Of a DNA stretch of 64,000 bases, positions 18,635-27,592 are shown in pieces. Origin of the DNA: CAWABB01 sp963780165 (lineage in GTDB: Bacteria; Bacteroidota; Ignavibacteria; UBA10030; UBA6906); the NCBI GenBank assembly GCA_963780165.1, contig CAWABB010000006.1, positions 248,001 to 312,000 on the forward strand. The letters are read 5' to 3'. Both the position numbers and the translations under genes were made by a program. Position 1 is the stretch's first letter, and each line of letters starts with the position of its first letter. The notes under the pieces are model-generated. The model was not told where the DNA came from, searched no databases, and worked only from the letters and a program-made list of their open reading frames with translations.

Positions 18635-19372
18635 ATGTGGAGACTCATCGCGGGTCGAAAGCCCGTGATCGAGGCGCTCAGGGCCGGGACAGCCGTCGAG
18701 CGTGTCCTTCTTCTGGCCGGCGTGCAGGGGCAGGGGATCGCGGACATACAGGCGCTCGCGCAGCAGGCTCGCATCCCGGTGGTCCAAATGTCCCGCCAGG
18801 AATTCGACGAGCTGGCGCCCGACCATGCCACGCAGGGGGTACTCGCCGTTGTCCCATCCCGGACGTTCGTCGACCTCGAAGAGATTCTCGAGCAGGCCCG
18901 AAGAAGGCACGAGCAGGGATTCCTCCTCGTGCTGGACGAGATCGAAGATCCCCAGAACCTTGGCGCACTGGTGCGAACGGCGGAGTGCGTCGGCGTCCAC
19001 GGCGTCATTATCCCGAGACATCACGCCGCCACGGTGACGTCAGCGGTCGTGAAGGCCTCGGCGGGCGCGACCGAGCACATCCTGATCGCCGAAGTCACGA
19101 ACATCGCGCAAACCCTGAAGCATTTGAAAGACGAAGGGTACTGGGTGGTGGGTCTGGACGGCGCGGGCGACCGTCCGTACACGGCCGTGGATCTGGAACT
19201 TCCCGTCGCCCTGGTGGTGGGGAACGAAGGGCGGGGAATCCGGAGGCTTGTAAAGGAGCGGTGCGATTTCCTCGTGAAAATTCCGCTGCGCGGAAAGATC
19301 GCCTCGCTCAACGCATCGGTAGCGGGCGCGGTGGTGATGTACGAGGTACTTCGGCAGCGCGAGAAGAAATAG
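18635..19372 (+). CDS. rlmB: 23S rRNA (guanosine(2251)-2'-O)-methyltransferase (TrmH family)
   Basis: 245 residues. SPOUT methyltransferase with an N-terminal substrate-binding domain (IAGRKPVIEALRAG) and the knotted catalytic domain: LDEIEDPQNLGALVRTAECVGVHGVIIP (motif 1), VALVVGNEGRGIRRL (motif 2) and IPLRGKIASLNASVAGAVVMYE (motif 3). Modifies G2251 of the ribosomal P-loop. ATG at 18635 was preferred to 18614 because GGGGAG lies seven bases before it. It faces the regulator gene at 19415. Confidence 0.9.
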   Translation: MWRLIAGRKPVIEALRAGTAVERVLLLAGVQGQGIADIQALAQQARIPVVQMSRQEFDELAPDHATQGVLAVVPSRTFVDLEEILEQARRRHEQGFLLVLDEIEDPQNLGALVRTAECVGVHGVIIPRHHAATVTSAVVKASAGATEHILIAEVTNIAQTLKHLKDEGYWVVGLDGAGDRPYTAVDLELPVALVVGNEGRGIRRLVKERCDFLVKIPLRGKIASLNASVAGAVVMYEVLRQREKK

Positions 19373-19414
19373 GACGCCGGGCCGGACGCCGTCACCCCGT
19401 CAGCACGGAGGGCA

Positions 19415-20764
19415 TCAGGAGGTCTCCTCTTCCCCCTCCTTCGCGAGACCGTACTTCTTCATTTTGTTGTACAGATGGCTCCGCTGGATGTCCAGCGCCT
19501 CTGCCGTCTTCGTGATGTTCCAGCTGTGGAGCTCGAGCTGCTTCCTGATAAATGCCGCCTCGGAACGCTCCTTGAACTCCTGAAACGTCCCTCCGAGACT
19601 CAACAGCTCATCCGTCGCCGCGCGCGTCCCTCCGGCGTACCGCTCCACATCGTCGGCCGACACCACGGGGCCCGCGGTCATGATGACCAGACGCTCCACC
19701 GTGTTGCGCAGCTCGCGAACGTTGCCGCTCCAGTCCATCCCCTGCAGCCTTCGCACCGCGTCGTCGGCCAGGCTTTTCGACGGCATGCGGTTCCGTGCGC
19801 AGGTATCCTGCGCAAAGGCGCGCGCCAGCACGGGGATGTCGTCCCGCCGCTCCCGGAGCGGGGGCACGTGAACCTGGATCACGTTGAGGCGGTGAAAGAG
19901 GTCCTCCCTGAAGAGGTTCTGCTTGATGGCCTCCTGCAGATTCTTGTTCGTGGCGGCGATGACGCGGACATCCACCGGGATATGCCGGTCTCCCCCCACC
20001 CGCTCGATTTTCCCCTCTTCGAGCGCGCGGAGCACTTTGGCCTGGGCACCGGGGCTCATGTCTCCAACCTCATCCAGGAAGATGGTGCCGCGGTCTGCGA
20101 GCTCGAACTTACCGATTCTCTGCCCCGTAGCGCCGGAGAACGATCCCTTCTCATGCCCGAAGAGCTCTGATTCAATCAACTCGTTCGGGATCGCGGCACA
20201 GTTGACCTCCACCAGCGGCTTTGTGTTGCGCGGGCTCTGCCGATGAATGGCGCGGGCCACGAGCTCTTTCCCCGTGCCGTTATCGCCGGTGATGAGAACC
20301 CTCGATTCTGTAGGCGCAACGCGGTCGATGAGGGCACGCAGCTCACGGATCGGCAAGCTCTCGCCGATCATTGCCTGGCCCGGCTCGCCGGTTTCGCGGA
20401 GCCGCTTGACCTCGATTGCGTTGCGCGCGAGGATCAGCAGCCTGTCCCGGTCGGGAGGCTTCGGGAGGAACTCGTAGGCGCCGAGGCGGGCGGCCTCGCT
20501 TGCCGTCTCGCTCGTCCCGTGCCCGGAAATCATGATGACGGGCACCAGCGGCCACTGCCGGCGGATCTCCTGCAGGACCTCGATCCCATCCATGCCCGGC
20601 ATCTTGATGTCGAGGAGGACCAGGTCCGCCGGCCCGCCGCGGAGCGCCTCCAGCGCTGAGCGTCCGTCCTGCGCGAACCTGACCGCATACTTTTCGTACT
20701 CGAGGATCATGCGGATGGAATCGCGGACGGCGTGCTCGTCATCGACAACGAGGACGGTGTTCAT
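19415..20764 (-). CDS. NtrC-family sigma-54-dependent response regulator
   Basis: 449 residues. Receiver domain (1-120) with phosphoacceptor Asp52 in LLDIKMPG; AAA+ domain with Walker A GDNGTGKE (160-167), sigma-54 contact loop GSFSGA (207-212, canonical GAFTGA), Walker B IFLDEVGD (228-235) and R-finger region FREDLFHRLNV; Fis-type helix-turn-helix at the C-terminus (NITKTAEALDIQRSHLYNKMKKYGL). No cognate histidine kinase is adjacent. Its start overlaps the stop of the secreted unknown upstream (ATGA), tying it to the acyl-CoA metabolism run. Confidence 0.92.
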   Translation of the reverse strand: MNTVLVVDDEHAVRDSIRMILEYEKYAVRFAQDGRSALEALRGGPADLVLLDIKMPGMDGIEVLQEIRRQWPLVPVIMISGHGTSETASEAARLGAYEFLPKPPDRDRLLILARNAIEVKRLRETGEPGQAMIGESLPIRELRALIDRVAPTESRVLITGDNGTGKELVARAIHRQSPRNTKPLVEVNCAAIPNELIESELFGHEKGSFSGATGQRIGKFELADRGTIFLDEVGDMSPGAQAKVLRALEEGKIERVGGDRHIPVDVRVIAATNKNLQEAIKQNLFREDLFHRLNVIQVHVPPLRERRDDIPVLARAFAQDTCARNRMPSKSLADDAVRRLQGMDWSGNVRELRNTVERLVIMTAGPVVSADDVERYAGGTRAATDELLSLGGTFQEFKERSEAAFIRKQLELHSWNITKTAEALDIQRSHLYNKMKKYGLAKEGEEETS

Positions 20765-21543
20765 GGCTGTTCACCTTGCAGAGTGGGAAACCCGGGAAGG
20801 TCAGGAAGCGCGGGCGTCGTCAGCGGCAGACGAGCGATGGCAAAACGGAACGACTCAGACGGCAGTGCGGAGGGATCGGACTGCAGGCGCAGCCCGAAAT
20901 CCTGGCCGTGGCGATCGGCGCGGAGATCGCGGTTGTCGGCGAGCCCGTCCACGATGAACGCCCCTTCGCCCCACTCCACGAACCTGCCGGCTTCGTCGGC
21001 TGTCTCGATCGAGCCCGAAAGGAACGTCAGAAACGCCGAACCGAAGAAATGCTGAAGCTTGTCCCTGTCTCCAGCCGGTCCCGGAGGCGAATCCGGATAC
21101 AGCGCAGACGGAAGCCGGGCGACCCGGTCGGCGAAGTCGTCCTCGAATTCGGACGTGAGCGGGAACCAGAGGAACGGGCCGAGTTCGGGAACGCGGACCC
21201 CTACCCTCCGATGATCCATCGTCGCCATGGCCGTCACATACAGCGCTTCGCCCCGGTTCCCCCAGCAGAGACTGGAGGCTTCCTCGAAGATCGCGTCGAC
21301 CGCCCGGAGGTCTCCGCGCTCCATGCGCAGCAGGGCGAACTCCTCCGACCTGATATAGTCCCGGAGCGAAGTGACATCGGCGAAGATCTTGGGGATGAGG
21401 ATAACCGAGAGGGCGCTCGCGAGGTCTGCGAGCGGCCCGGGGAGCGTGCGGGCGTCGACCTGACTCAGGGCCGCGGGAGGGAGCGCCGGCATTGCCGTGC
21501 ACAGCTGAAGGGCCACCAGTCCGACCGCGCCTCTCCACCGCAT
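20761..21543 (-). CDS. Predicted exported protein of unknown function
   Basis: 260 residues from ATG at 21543. N-terminal signal peptide (MRWRGAVGLVALQLCTAMPALPPAALS read as positive start, hydrophobic core, small-residue cleavage zone). The C-terminal half holds a run rich in His, Glu and Asp: GDRDKLQHFFGSAFLTFL, then FVEWGEGAF, then LADNRDLRADRHGQDFG. This spacing (DK..HF, later E and paired D plus ADxxG) resembles small periplasmic DUF2279-like proteins, but I cannot confirm it. It lies between the carboxyltransferase (eight bases upstream) and the NtrC-type regulator (overlap). Confidence 0.65.
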   Translation of the reverse strand: MRWRGAVGLVALQLCTAMPALPPAALSQVDARTLPGPLADLASALSVILIPKIFADVTSLRDYIRSEEFALLRMERGDLRAVDAIFEEASSLCWGNRGEALYVTAMATMDHRRVGVRVPELGPFLWFPLTSEFEDDFADRVARLPSALYPDSPPGPAGDRDKLQHFFGSAFLTFLSGSIETADEAGRFVEWGEGAFIVDGLADNRDLRADRHGQDFGLRLQSDPSALPSESFRFAIARLPLTTPALPDLPGFPTLQGEQP

Positions 21544-21551
21544 CGTGTGCC

Positions 21552-23207
21552 TCAGGTCTGAATCACTCCGGGATTGAACCGGCCGGTCTCCGGGTTGCGC
21601 GACGCCATCGAAAGGCCGGTCGCAATGATCGTGCGCGTGTGGAGCGGATCGACAATCCCGTCCACCCACAAGCGCGCCGCGGCGTAGAGCGGGTCTGTTT
21701 CCAGGTCGTACCTGGACTGGATTTCGGCGAGCAGCGCCTGCTGCTCCTCGGCCAGAATCTCCCGACCTCCCCTCTGCATCTGCTGCAGCCGGATGCCGAG
21801 CAACGTTTCGCTCGCCTGCTTGCCGCCCATGACCGCCAGCTGAGCCGTCGGCCAGGCGAAGATCAGCCGCGGGTCGTAGGCCTTTCCGCACATCGCGTAG
21901 TTGCCGGCGCCGTAGCTGTTGCCGACGATGAACGTCAGCTTGGGGACCATGCTGTTGGCGACGGCGCTGACCATTTTGGCGCCATCCTTGATGATACCGC
22001 CGTGCTCGGCCCTGCTCCCCACCATGAACCCGGTGACATCCTGGAAGAAGACCAGTGGAATCCGCTTCTGGTTGCAGTTCATGATGAAGCGGGCGGCCTT
22101 GTCGGCGCTGTCGCTGTAGATGACCCCGCCGACCTGCATTTCTCCGCGCCGGGTCTTCACGACGGACCTCTGGTTCGCCACGATGCCCACCGCCCACCCG
22201 TCCACCCGTGCGTAGCCGCAGATCACGGTCCTGCCGAAGCCCGCCTTGTACTCGTCCATCTCCGATCCGTCGACGATGCGTGCGAGCACCTCGTACATAT
22301 CGTACGGCCGGTTCCGGTCGATCGGCATGATCCCGTGCAGTTCCTTCGCGTCGAACTTCGGCGCGACGGGGACCGCACGGTCGAACCCCGCGTGCGCGGT
22401 GTGCCCGAGCTTCCCGATGATGCTGCGGATGCGCTCCAGGCACGCCGCATCGTTCGGCATCTTGTGATCCGTCACGCCGCTGATCTCGCACTGAACGGTC
22501 GCGCCGCCGAGCTCCTCGTTCCCGATGTCCTCGCCGATGGCCGCTTTGACCAGGTGCGATCCGGCAAGGAACACGCTTCCCGTCTTGTCGACGATGAGCG
22601 CCTCGTCGCTCATTATCGGCAGATAGGCCCCGCCGGCCACGCAGGGCCCCATGATCGCCGCGATCTGCGGGATGCCCATCGAGGACATGATCGCGTTGTT
22701 CCGGAAAATGCGTCCGAAGTGTTCGTGGTCTGGGAAGATGTCGCTCTGGAGGGGAAGGAACACTCCCGCCGAATCGACAAGATAGACGATCGGGAGGCGG
22801 TTCTCGATCGAGATCTCCTGCGCGCGGAGGTTCTTCTTGCAGGTCATCGGGAACCAGGCGCCGGCCTTGACGGTCGCATCGTTGGCCACGATGACCGTCT
22901 CGCGCCCGTGCACGCGCCCGATGCCGAAGACGGTTCCGGACGATGGCGCGCCGCCGTACTCTTCGTACATCCCGTGGGCGGCGTACAGACCGATCTCGAG
23001 AAGCTCTGTCCCGGCGTCAAGGAGCTTGCCGATCCTCTCGCGGGCGGGGAGCTTTCCCTTGGCGGCCTGGCGGGCATGCGCCTCGGCGCCTCCGCCGAGG
23101 CGGGTCCGGCCGGCGATCGCCTCCAGCTCCGCAAGGCGAGACCGCATGGCGTCGACGTTGCGCTGGACCGCCTCGGTGGTGTTGAGCGGGGTTCCGATCT
23201 GCGACAT
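21552..23207 (-). CDS. Acyl-CoA carboxylase carboxyltransferase subunit, methylcrotonyl-CoA carboxylase beta-like
   Basis: 551 residues, two crotonase-fold carboxyltransferase domains. GGAPSSGTVFGIGRVHGR, KKNLRAQEISIENRLPIVYLVDSAG, PLQSDIFPDHEHFGRIFRNNAIMSS and MGPCVAGGAYLPIMSDE are closest to the beta subunit of 3-methylcrotonyl-CoA carboxylase; GNSYGAGNYAMCGKAYDPR is in the second domain. Would transfer carboxyl from biotin to methylcrotonyl-CoA or a similar acyl-CoA in leucine breakdown. No biotin carboxylase/carrier subunit is in the window, although birA is. Stops four bases after the acyl-CoA dehydrogenase gene, same operon. Confidence 0.88.
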   Translation of the reverse strand: MSQIGTPLNTTEAVQRNVDAMRSRLAELEAIAGRTRLGGGAEAHARQAAKGKLPARERIGKLLDAGTELLEIGLYAAHGMYEEYGGAPSSGTVFGIGRVHGRETVIVANDATVKAGAWFPMTCKKNLRAQEISIENRLPIVYLVDSAGVFLPLQSDIFPDHEHFGRIFRNNAIMSSMGIPQIAAIMGPCVAGGAYLPIMSDEALIVDKTGSVFLAGSHLVKAAIGEDIGNEELGGATVQCEISGVTDHKMPNDAACLERIRSIIGKLGHTAHAGFDRAVPVAPKFDAKELHGIMPIDRNRPYDMYEVLARIVDGSEMDEYKAGFGRTVICGYARVDGWAVGIVANQRSVVKTRRGEMQVGGVIYSDSADKAARFIMNCNQKRIPLVFFQDVTGFMVGSRAEHGGIIKDGAKMVSAVANSMVPKLTFIVGNSYGAGNYAMCGKAYDPRLIFAWPTAQLAVMGGKQASETLLGIRLQQMQRGGREILAEEQQALLAEIQSRYDLETDPLYAAARLWVDGIVDPLHTRTIIATGLSMASRNPETGRFNPGVIQT

Positions 23208-23210
23208 GGC

Positions 23211-24362
23211 TCAGTCCTTCGGCGGGCCGATGAGATGGCGCGCGATAATCATCTTCTGCACTTCGGAGGTCCCTTCGCCGATCGTCATCAGCTTCACGTC
23301 CCGGTACAGCTTCTCGACCGGAAAATCTTTGATGAACCCGTACCCGCCGTGGATCTGCACCGCTTCGTTCGTCGCGCGAACCGCCGCTTCGCTGGCGTAG
23401 TATTTTGCCTGTGATGCAGCCAGGCCGTGCGGCTGACCCGAGACCTTCAACCACGCCGCCCGCTGCGTCAGCGCCCGCGCCGCGGCGATCTCCGTGGCCA
23501 TATCGGCCAGCTTCCACTGGATCGCCTGATACTCTGCGATCGGCCGGCCGAACTGCATTCGCTCGACCGCGTACTTCAGGCTTGCGTCCAGGGCTCCCTG
23601 GGCGATGCCCACGGAGAGAGCGGCAATGCCGATGCGGCCGCCATCAAGGACGGTCAGAGCCTGCTTGAACCCTTCGCCCTCCTTCCCGATCAGACGGTCG
23701 CCAGGAACCCGCACGTTCTCGAACAGGAGCGTCGCGGTGTCGCTGGAGCGAAGGCCGAGCTTGTTCTCCTTCTTTCCGATCGTGAAACCCGGCATGCCGC
23801 GATCCAGGATGAACGCCGAGGTCCCTCGCTTCCCCTGTCCGGGGTCGGTCACAGCGAGGACCACGTAGGTACCCGCCACAGAACCCTGCGTGATGAACGT
23901 CTTGCTCCCGTTCAGGATCCAGTCCGAGCCGTTCCTCATGGCGGTCGATCGCATCGCCCCCGAATCGCTGCCCGATCCTGGCTCGGTGAGACCCCATGCG
24001 CCGAGCACCCGCCCCGACGCCAGTCCGGGCATGAACCGGAGCTTCTGCTCCTCATTCGCGTGCAGCATGATGTGCCCGGAGCAGAGGCTGTTGTGCGATG
24101 CGACTGTGAGCGCGACGGACGGATCGACGCGGGCGAGCTCCTCGATGATCACGATCGACTCGAGATCCGTCATGCCCGCACCGCCGAGCTCTTCCGGCGA
24201 CGTCATGCCCATGAATCCAAGTCCGCCCAGCTTCGACACCAGCTCGTGCGGGAACTCCTGCGTTTCGTCGTAGCGCATGACCGCCGGCCGCATCTCCCGC
24301 TCGGCGAACTCGCGCGCGACCTTCTGGACCGCGATCTGGCTCTCGTTCATTGTGAAGTCCAT
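23211..24362 (-). CDS. Acyl-CoA dehydrogenase (short/branched-chain type)
   Basis: 383 residues. FAD enzyme introducing a trans-2 double bond into acyl-CoA. Signatures: GLTEPGSGSDSGAM (flavin/substrate loop), QFGRPIAEYQAIQWKLADMAT, QIHGGYGFIKDFPVEKLYRDVKLMTIGEGTSEVQ, with the catalytic glutamate in IGEGTSE position typical of short-chain and isovaleryl/butyryl types. It precedes the MCC-like carboxyltransferase, so an isovaleryl-CoA dehydrogenase role in leucine breakdown is possible. Exact chain specificity cannot be told from sequence by eye. Confidence 0.9.
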   Translation of the reverse strand: MDFTMNESQIAVQKVAREFAEREMRPAVMRYDETQEFPHELVSKLGGLGFMGMTSPEELGGAGMTDLESIVIIEELARVDPSVALTVASHNSLCSGHIMLHANEEQKLRFMPGLASGRVLGAWGLTEPGSGSDSGAMRSTAMRNGSDWILNGSKTFITQGSVAGTYVVLAVTDPGQGKRGTSAFILDRGMPGFTIGKKENKLGLRSSDTATLLFENVRVPGDRLIGKEGEGFKQALTVLDGGRIGIAALSVGIAQGALDASLKYAVERMQFGRPIAEYQAIQWKLADMATEIAAARALTQRAAWLKVSGQPHGLAASQAKYYASEAAVRATNEAVQIHGGYGFIKDFPVEKLYRDVKLMTIGEGTSEVQKMIIARHLIGPPKD

Positions 24363-24374
24363 CGTTCCCCTCCT

Positions 24375-25331
24375 TCATCCCCGGTCATTGTGCATCCGAT
24401 GGAAATCCGCGACGAGCTCGTCGGCGACGTGCGCCGGCGACACGGTAAGAGCCAGCAGATCATCCAGCCTCCGCTCCAGGAGGGTCTGACGGTCCGCCGT
24501 CCAGAAATCATCCTTCAGGCGGGCGGCGATCAGATCCCGCACGCGCTGTTCGACCCGGGACCGCCGCTTCAGCCTCAGGCCTCCCGAGCGTTCGAGGTAC
24601 GCCCGGTGCTCATCGATTTTCACCGCCAGCAGATCGATGCCCGTGCCTTCCGACGCCACCGTCTTCAACACGTCCGGCATCCACCCGTCGTGCTTGCGGA
24701 AATTGAGGATCATCTGGATCGCCATGACGGCCTGATCCGCGCCCGCGCGATCGGCCTTGTTCAGGACGAACACGTCGGCGATCTCCATGAGCCCGGCCTT
24801 CATTGCCTGGATGGAGTCGCCGGATTCGGGCACCAGCGCCACCACTGTCGTATCAGCCGCGCCCGCGATATCCAGCTCCGACTGCCCGACGCCCACGGTC
24901 TCCATCAGGACGACCTCTTTGCCGGCGGCATCCAGAATGTCCACGGCCTCCATCGTCCGCTTGCTCAAGCCACCCAGGCTCCCTCTGGACGCCATGCTTC
25001 TGATGAACACCTGATCGTCCAGATCCACGTCGGTCATGCGGACCCGGTCGCCGAGCAGCGCCCCGCCGCTGAACGGGCTCGTGGGATCCACCGCGATGAT
25101 GCCGATCCGCTTGCCCGCAGCACGATAGTGTGCGGCAAGTTTGTTGGTGATCGTGCTCTTCCCCGCGCCCGGCGGGCCAGTGATCCCGATCCTGTAGGCC
25201 CTGCCCGTCCGCACGAACACCGAACGGAGGAGATCCACCGATGCGGGAGTTTCGTTCTCCACCTGGGAGATGGCGCGGGCAATCGCGCGCCGATCGCCGC
25301 TCCAGAGCCTATCGAGGTCGAGGACGCCCAT
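24375..25331 (-). CDS. meaB: Methylmalonyl-CoA mutase-associated GTPase MeaB
   Basis: 318 residues. G3E-family P-loop GTPase that guards cobalamin loading of methylmalonyl-CoA mutase. Walker A GPPGAGKST, AVDPTSPFSGGALLGDRVRM, switch region ETVGVGQSELDI and base-recognition NKADRAGADQA are all present. The ATG at 25331 starts one base after the epimerase stop; the longer in-frame reading upstream lies inside that gene. No mutase subunit is in the window. Placed beside acyl-CoA dehydrogenase and carboxyltransferase, it suggests propionyl/methylmalonyl-CoA metabolism. Confidence 0.92.
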   Translation of the reverse strand: MGVLDLDRLWSGDRRAIARAISQVENETPASVDLLRSVFVRTGRAYRIGITGPPGAGKSTITNKLAAHYRAAGKRIGIIAVDPTSPFSGGALLGDRVRMTDVDLDDQVFIRSMASRGSLGGLSKRTMEAVDILDAAGKEVVLMETVGVGQSELDIAGAADTTVVALVPESGDSIQAMKAGLMEIADVFVLNKADRAGADQAVMAIQMILNFRKHDGWMPDVLKTVASEGTGIDLLAVKIDEHRAYLERSGGLRLKRRSRVEQRVRDLIAARLKDDFWTADRQTLLERRLDDLLALTVSPAHVADELVADFHRMHNDRG

Positions 25332-25332
25332 C

Positions 25333-26265
25333 CTACTTCCGGCCGCGCCGCTCCCTGAAGTACGACACCGTCCGCTCAAGTCCTTCGCTGAGCGCCACCG
25401 TGGGCTTCCATCCAGTCAGGGCCTGGATTGCCCCGGCGCTCAGGACGCTCCGGAGCTGCTCCCCTTTCTTCGCCTCGCCGTGCTTCTCCTCGCACGACGA
25501 GCCGGTCAGCCTGCGGATTTCGCGGAAGAGCATGTTCACGTCGGATTCGACGCCGGTGCCGATGTTCAGAATCCGAAAACCCTGCAGGCCGAGCGCGAGG
25601 ACGTTCGCCCGGACGACGTCCCCCACGAAGACATAGTCGCGGGTCTGCTTCCCCTCGCCGTTGACGACAGCCTGTTCGCCATGCAGCATCTTCGTGGTGA
25701 AGATCGCCACCACGCCGGCTTCCCCTTCCGGATTCTGGCGCGGGCCGTACACGTTCGCATAGCGGAGGCAGACGGATTCGATGCCGTACACCGCATAATA
25801 ATAGAAGAGGTACTGCTCGGTCGTCAGTTTTGCGACCCCGTACGGTGAGATGGGCCTGGTCGGGTGTTGTTCGTCGGCAGGGAAGTAGTCCTGTTCGCCG
25901 TAGATCGCACCCCCGCTCGACGCGAAGACGAAACGCCGGACGCCGGTCTTCATCGCCGCTTCGAGGAGCGTGAGAACCCCGAGCACATTCACAGACGCGT
26001 CATAGACAGGATCGGCCACCGACCGCCTGACGTCCATCTGCGCCGCGTGATGGTTCACGACGTCGAACGTTGTCGCGCCGAAGATCTTCGCGACCGCTTC
26101 GGCGTCCCGGATGTCAGCGCGGTGGAACACCGCCTTCGGGTTGATGTTTTGTTCGCGGCCCGTCACCAGGTTGTCGATGATCTCGACGTGGTGCCCGGCC
26201 TCAAGATATGCATCCACAATCTGGGAACCGATGAATCCGGCTCCGCCGGTTACAAGAACTCTCAT
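25333..26265 (-). CDS. NAD-dependent sugar epimerase/dehydratase, UDP-glucose 4-epimerase-like
   Basis: 310 residues. Extended short-chain dehydrogenase: Rossmann motif VTGGAGFIGSQIVD, HHAAQMDVRRSVADP, catalytic YxxxK in SPYGVAKLTTE with SSGGAIYGE before it, RYANVYGPRQNPEGEAGVV, and DYVFVGDVVRA. This is the GalE-like subgroup common in surface polysaccharide synthesis. ATG at 26265 follows GGAGG; the first 15 residues of the longer reading are not family sequence. It lies between purD and meaB. Confidence 0.88.
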   Translation of the reverse strand: MRVLVTGGAGFIGSQIVDAYLEAGHHVEIIDNLVTGREQNINPKAVFHRADIRDAEAVAKIFGATTFDVVNHHAAQMDVRRSVADPVYDASVNVLGVLTLLEAAMKTGVRRFVFASSGGAIYGEQDYFPADEQHPTRPISPYGVAKLTTEQYLFYYYAVYGIESVCLRYANVYGPRQNPEGEAGVVAIFTTKMLHGEQAVVNGEGKQTRDYVFVGDVVRANVLALGLQGFRILNIGTGVESDVNMLFREIRRLTGSSCEEKHGEAKKGEQLRSVLSAGAIQALTGWKPTVALSEGLERTVSYFRERRGRK

Positions 26266-26306
26266 ACCCCCCCCTCCGTTCGTTGGTGACGTGTTGCGAC
26301 CACCCA

Positions 26307-27590
26307 TCACAGCACCGCTGTGCGTCCGATGTCTTTTCTGAAATGCATGCCGTCAAACTCGATCGTGTCCACCGCCTCGTAGGCCCGCCTGATGGCGCCG
26401 GGCAGGGCGCCGCCCGGATCGACAGCCGTCACGGCAAGGACCCGTCCTCCCGCGGTCACAACCTGGCCGTTCTCCAGCCTCGTCCCCGCGTGAAACACCG
26501 AAACGTCCGGCAGCGATTCCGCCCGGTCGAGCCCGCGAATCAGCTTGCCCGTCTCATACGCATCCGGATACCCGCCGGATGCAAGCACGACGCAGGCCGC
26601 CGCACCTGACCAGGCGCGCCTGCTCCCGTCGTCGTCGAGCGCCCCTGTTGCCGCCCTGAGGAGAAGGTCCGCGAGATCCCCCGGGTACAATGGAAGGACA
26701 ACCTGCGTTTCCGGATCGCCAAACCTGCAGTTGTACTCGATGACCTTGGGGCCGTCCGCCGTCAACATCAGCCCGACGTAGAGGCAGCCTTTGTATGGCG
26801 TCCCCTCGTGTGCCATGCCGTCAAGGGTCGGACGCACGATGTCGCGGGAGACGCGGTCCAGGAGCGCGGCAGTGACAAACGGCGTCGGCGCGAAGGCGCC
26901 CATCCCCCCGGTGTTCTTCCCCTGATCGCCGTCGAAGACCCGTTTGTGGTCCTGCGCCGGCGCGAGAAGCACAAACCGCATCCCGTCCGAAATGGCGAAG
27001 ACCGATGCCTCTCTCCCCTCGAGGAAATCCTCGACGACCAGCGTGCTCCCCGCGGCGCCGAACGCCTGCTCCTCGAACATGGCGCGCAGCCCGGCAGCCA
27101 CATCGCCCGCTGTCCGGCAGATGAGGACACCCTTCCCGGCCGCAAGCCCGTCGGCCTTCAGGACGAGCGGGAGTGGACGGGCGGAGCAATACTCCTTCGC
27201 GTCAGCGTGTTGATCGCGCGTGAATGTCCGCGACCGGGCCGTTGGGATTCCTTGCCGGACCATGAAGTCCTTCGCGAACGCCTTGCTCCATTCCAGGCGT
27301 GCGGCCGCCCGCGTCGGTCCGAACACCCGTTGACCCGCGGCTTCGAATCTGTCCGTGATGCCATCCGCCAGCGGCTGCTCGGGACCGACCACCGTGAGGT
27401 CGATCTTCTCCCGCACCGCGAGCGCAAGAAGTCCGCCGATGTCTCCCGCCTTCACCGGCACGAGCTCGGCGACCGACGCCATGCCCGGATTCCCGGGAGC
27501 GCAGATGAGACGGCGAACGCCAGGCGTGCGGGCCAGCTTCCAGGCGAGCGCATGCTCGCGGCCGCCCGATCCGACTATCAGGATGTTCAT
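26307..27590 (-). CDS. purD: Phosphoribosylamine-glycine ligase
   Basis: 427 residues. ATP-grasp enzyme joining phosphoribosylamine and glycine in purine synthesis. Seen: N-terminal MNILIVGSGGREHALAWKL, VVGPEQPLADG, LVLKADGLAAGKGV (ATP binding), HKRVFDGDQGKNTGGMGAFAPTP and EYNCRFGDPETQVVLP. Full length. It starts two bases after the glycosyltransferase stop. With purB and guaB it is one of three purine genes in the window, not clustered together. Confidence 0.96.
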   Translation of the reverse strand: MNILIVGSGGREHALAWKLARTPGVRRLICAPGNPGMASVAELVPVKAGDIGGLLALAVREKIDLTVVGPEQPLADGITDRFEAAGQRVFGPTRAAARLEWSKAFAKDFMVRQGIPTARSRTFTRDQHADAKEYCSARPLPLVLKADGLAAGKGVLICRTAGDVAAGLRAMFEEQAFGAAGSTLVVEDFLEGREASVFAISDGMRFVLLAPAQDHKRVFDGDQGKNTGGMGAFAPTPFVTAALLDRVSRDIVRPTLDGMAHEGTPYKGCLYVGLMLTADGPKVIEYNCRFGDPETQVVLPLYPGDLADLLLRAATGALDDDGSRRAWSGAAACVVLASGGYPDAYETGKLIRGLDRAESLPDVSVFHAGTRLENGQVVTAGGRVLAVTAVDPGGALPGAIRRAYEAVDTIEFDGMHFRKDIGRTAVL

Positions 27591-27592
27591 GG

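Noticed and set aside
20761..22491. 576-residue frame extending the exported protein upstream
   Set aside because: The upstream 300 residues are an antisense-like shadow of the carboxyltransferase gene; the signal peptide start at 21543 is convincing.
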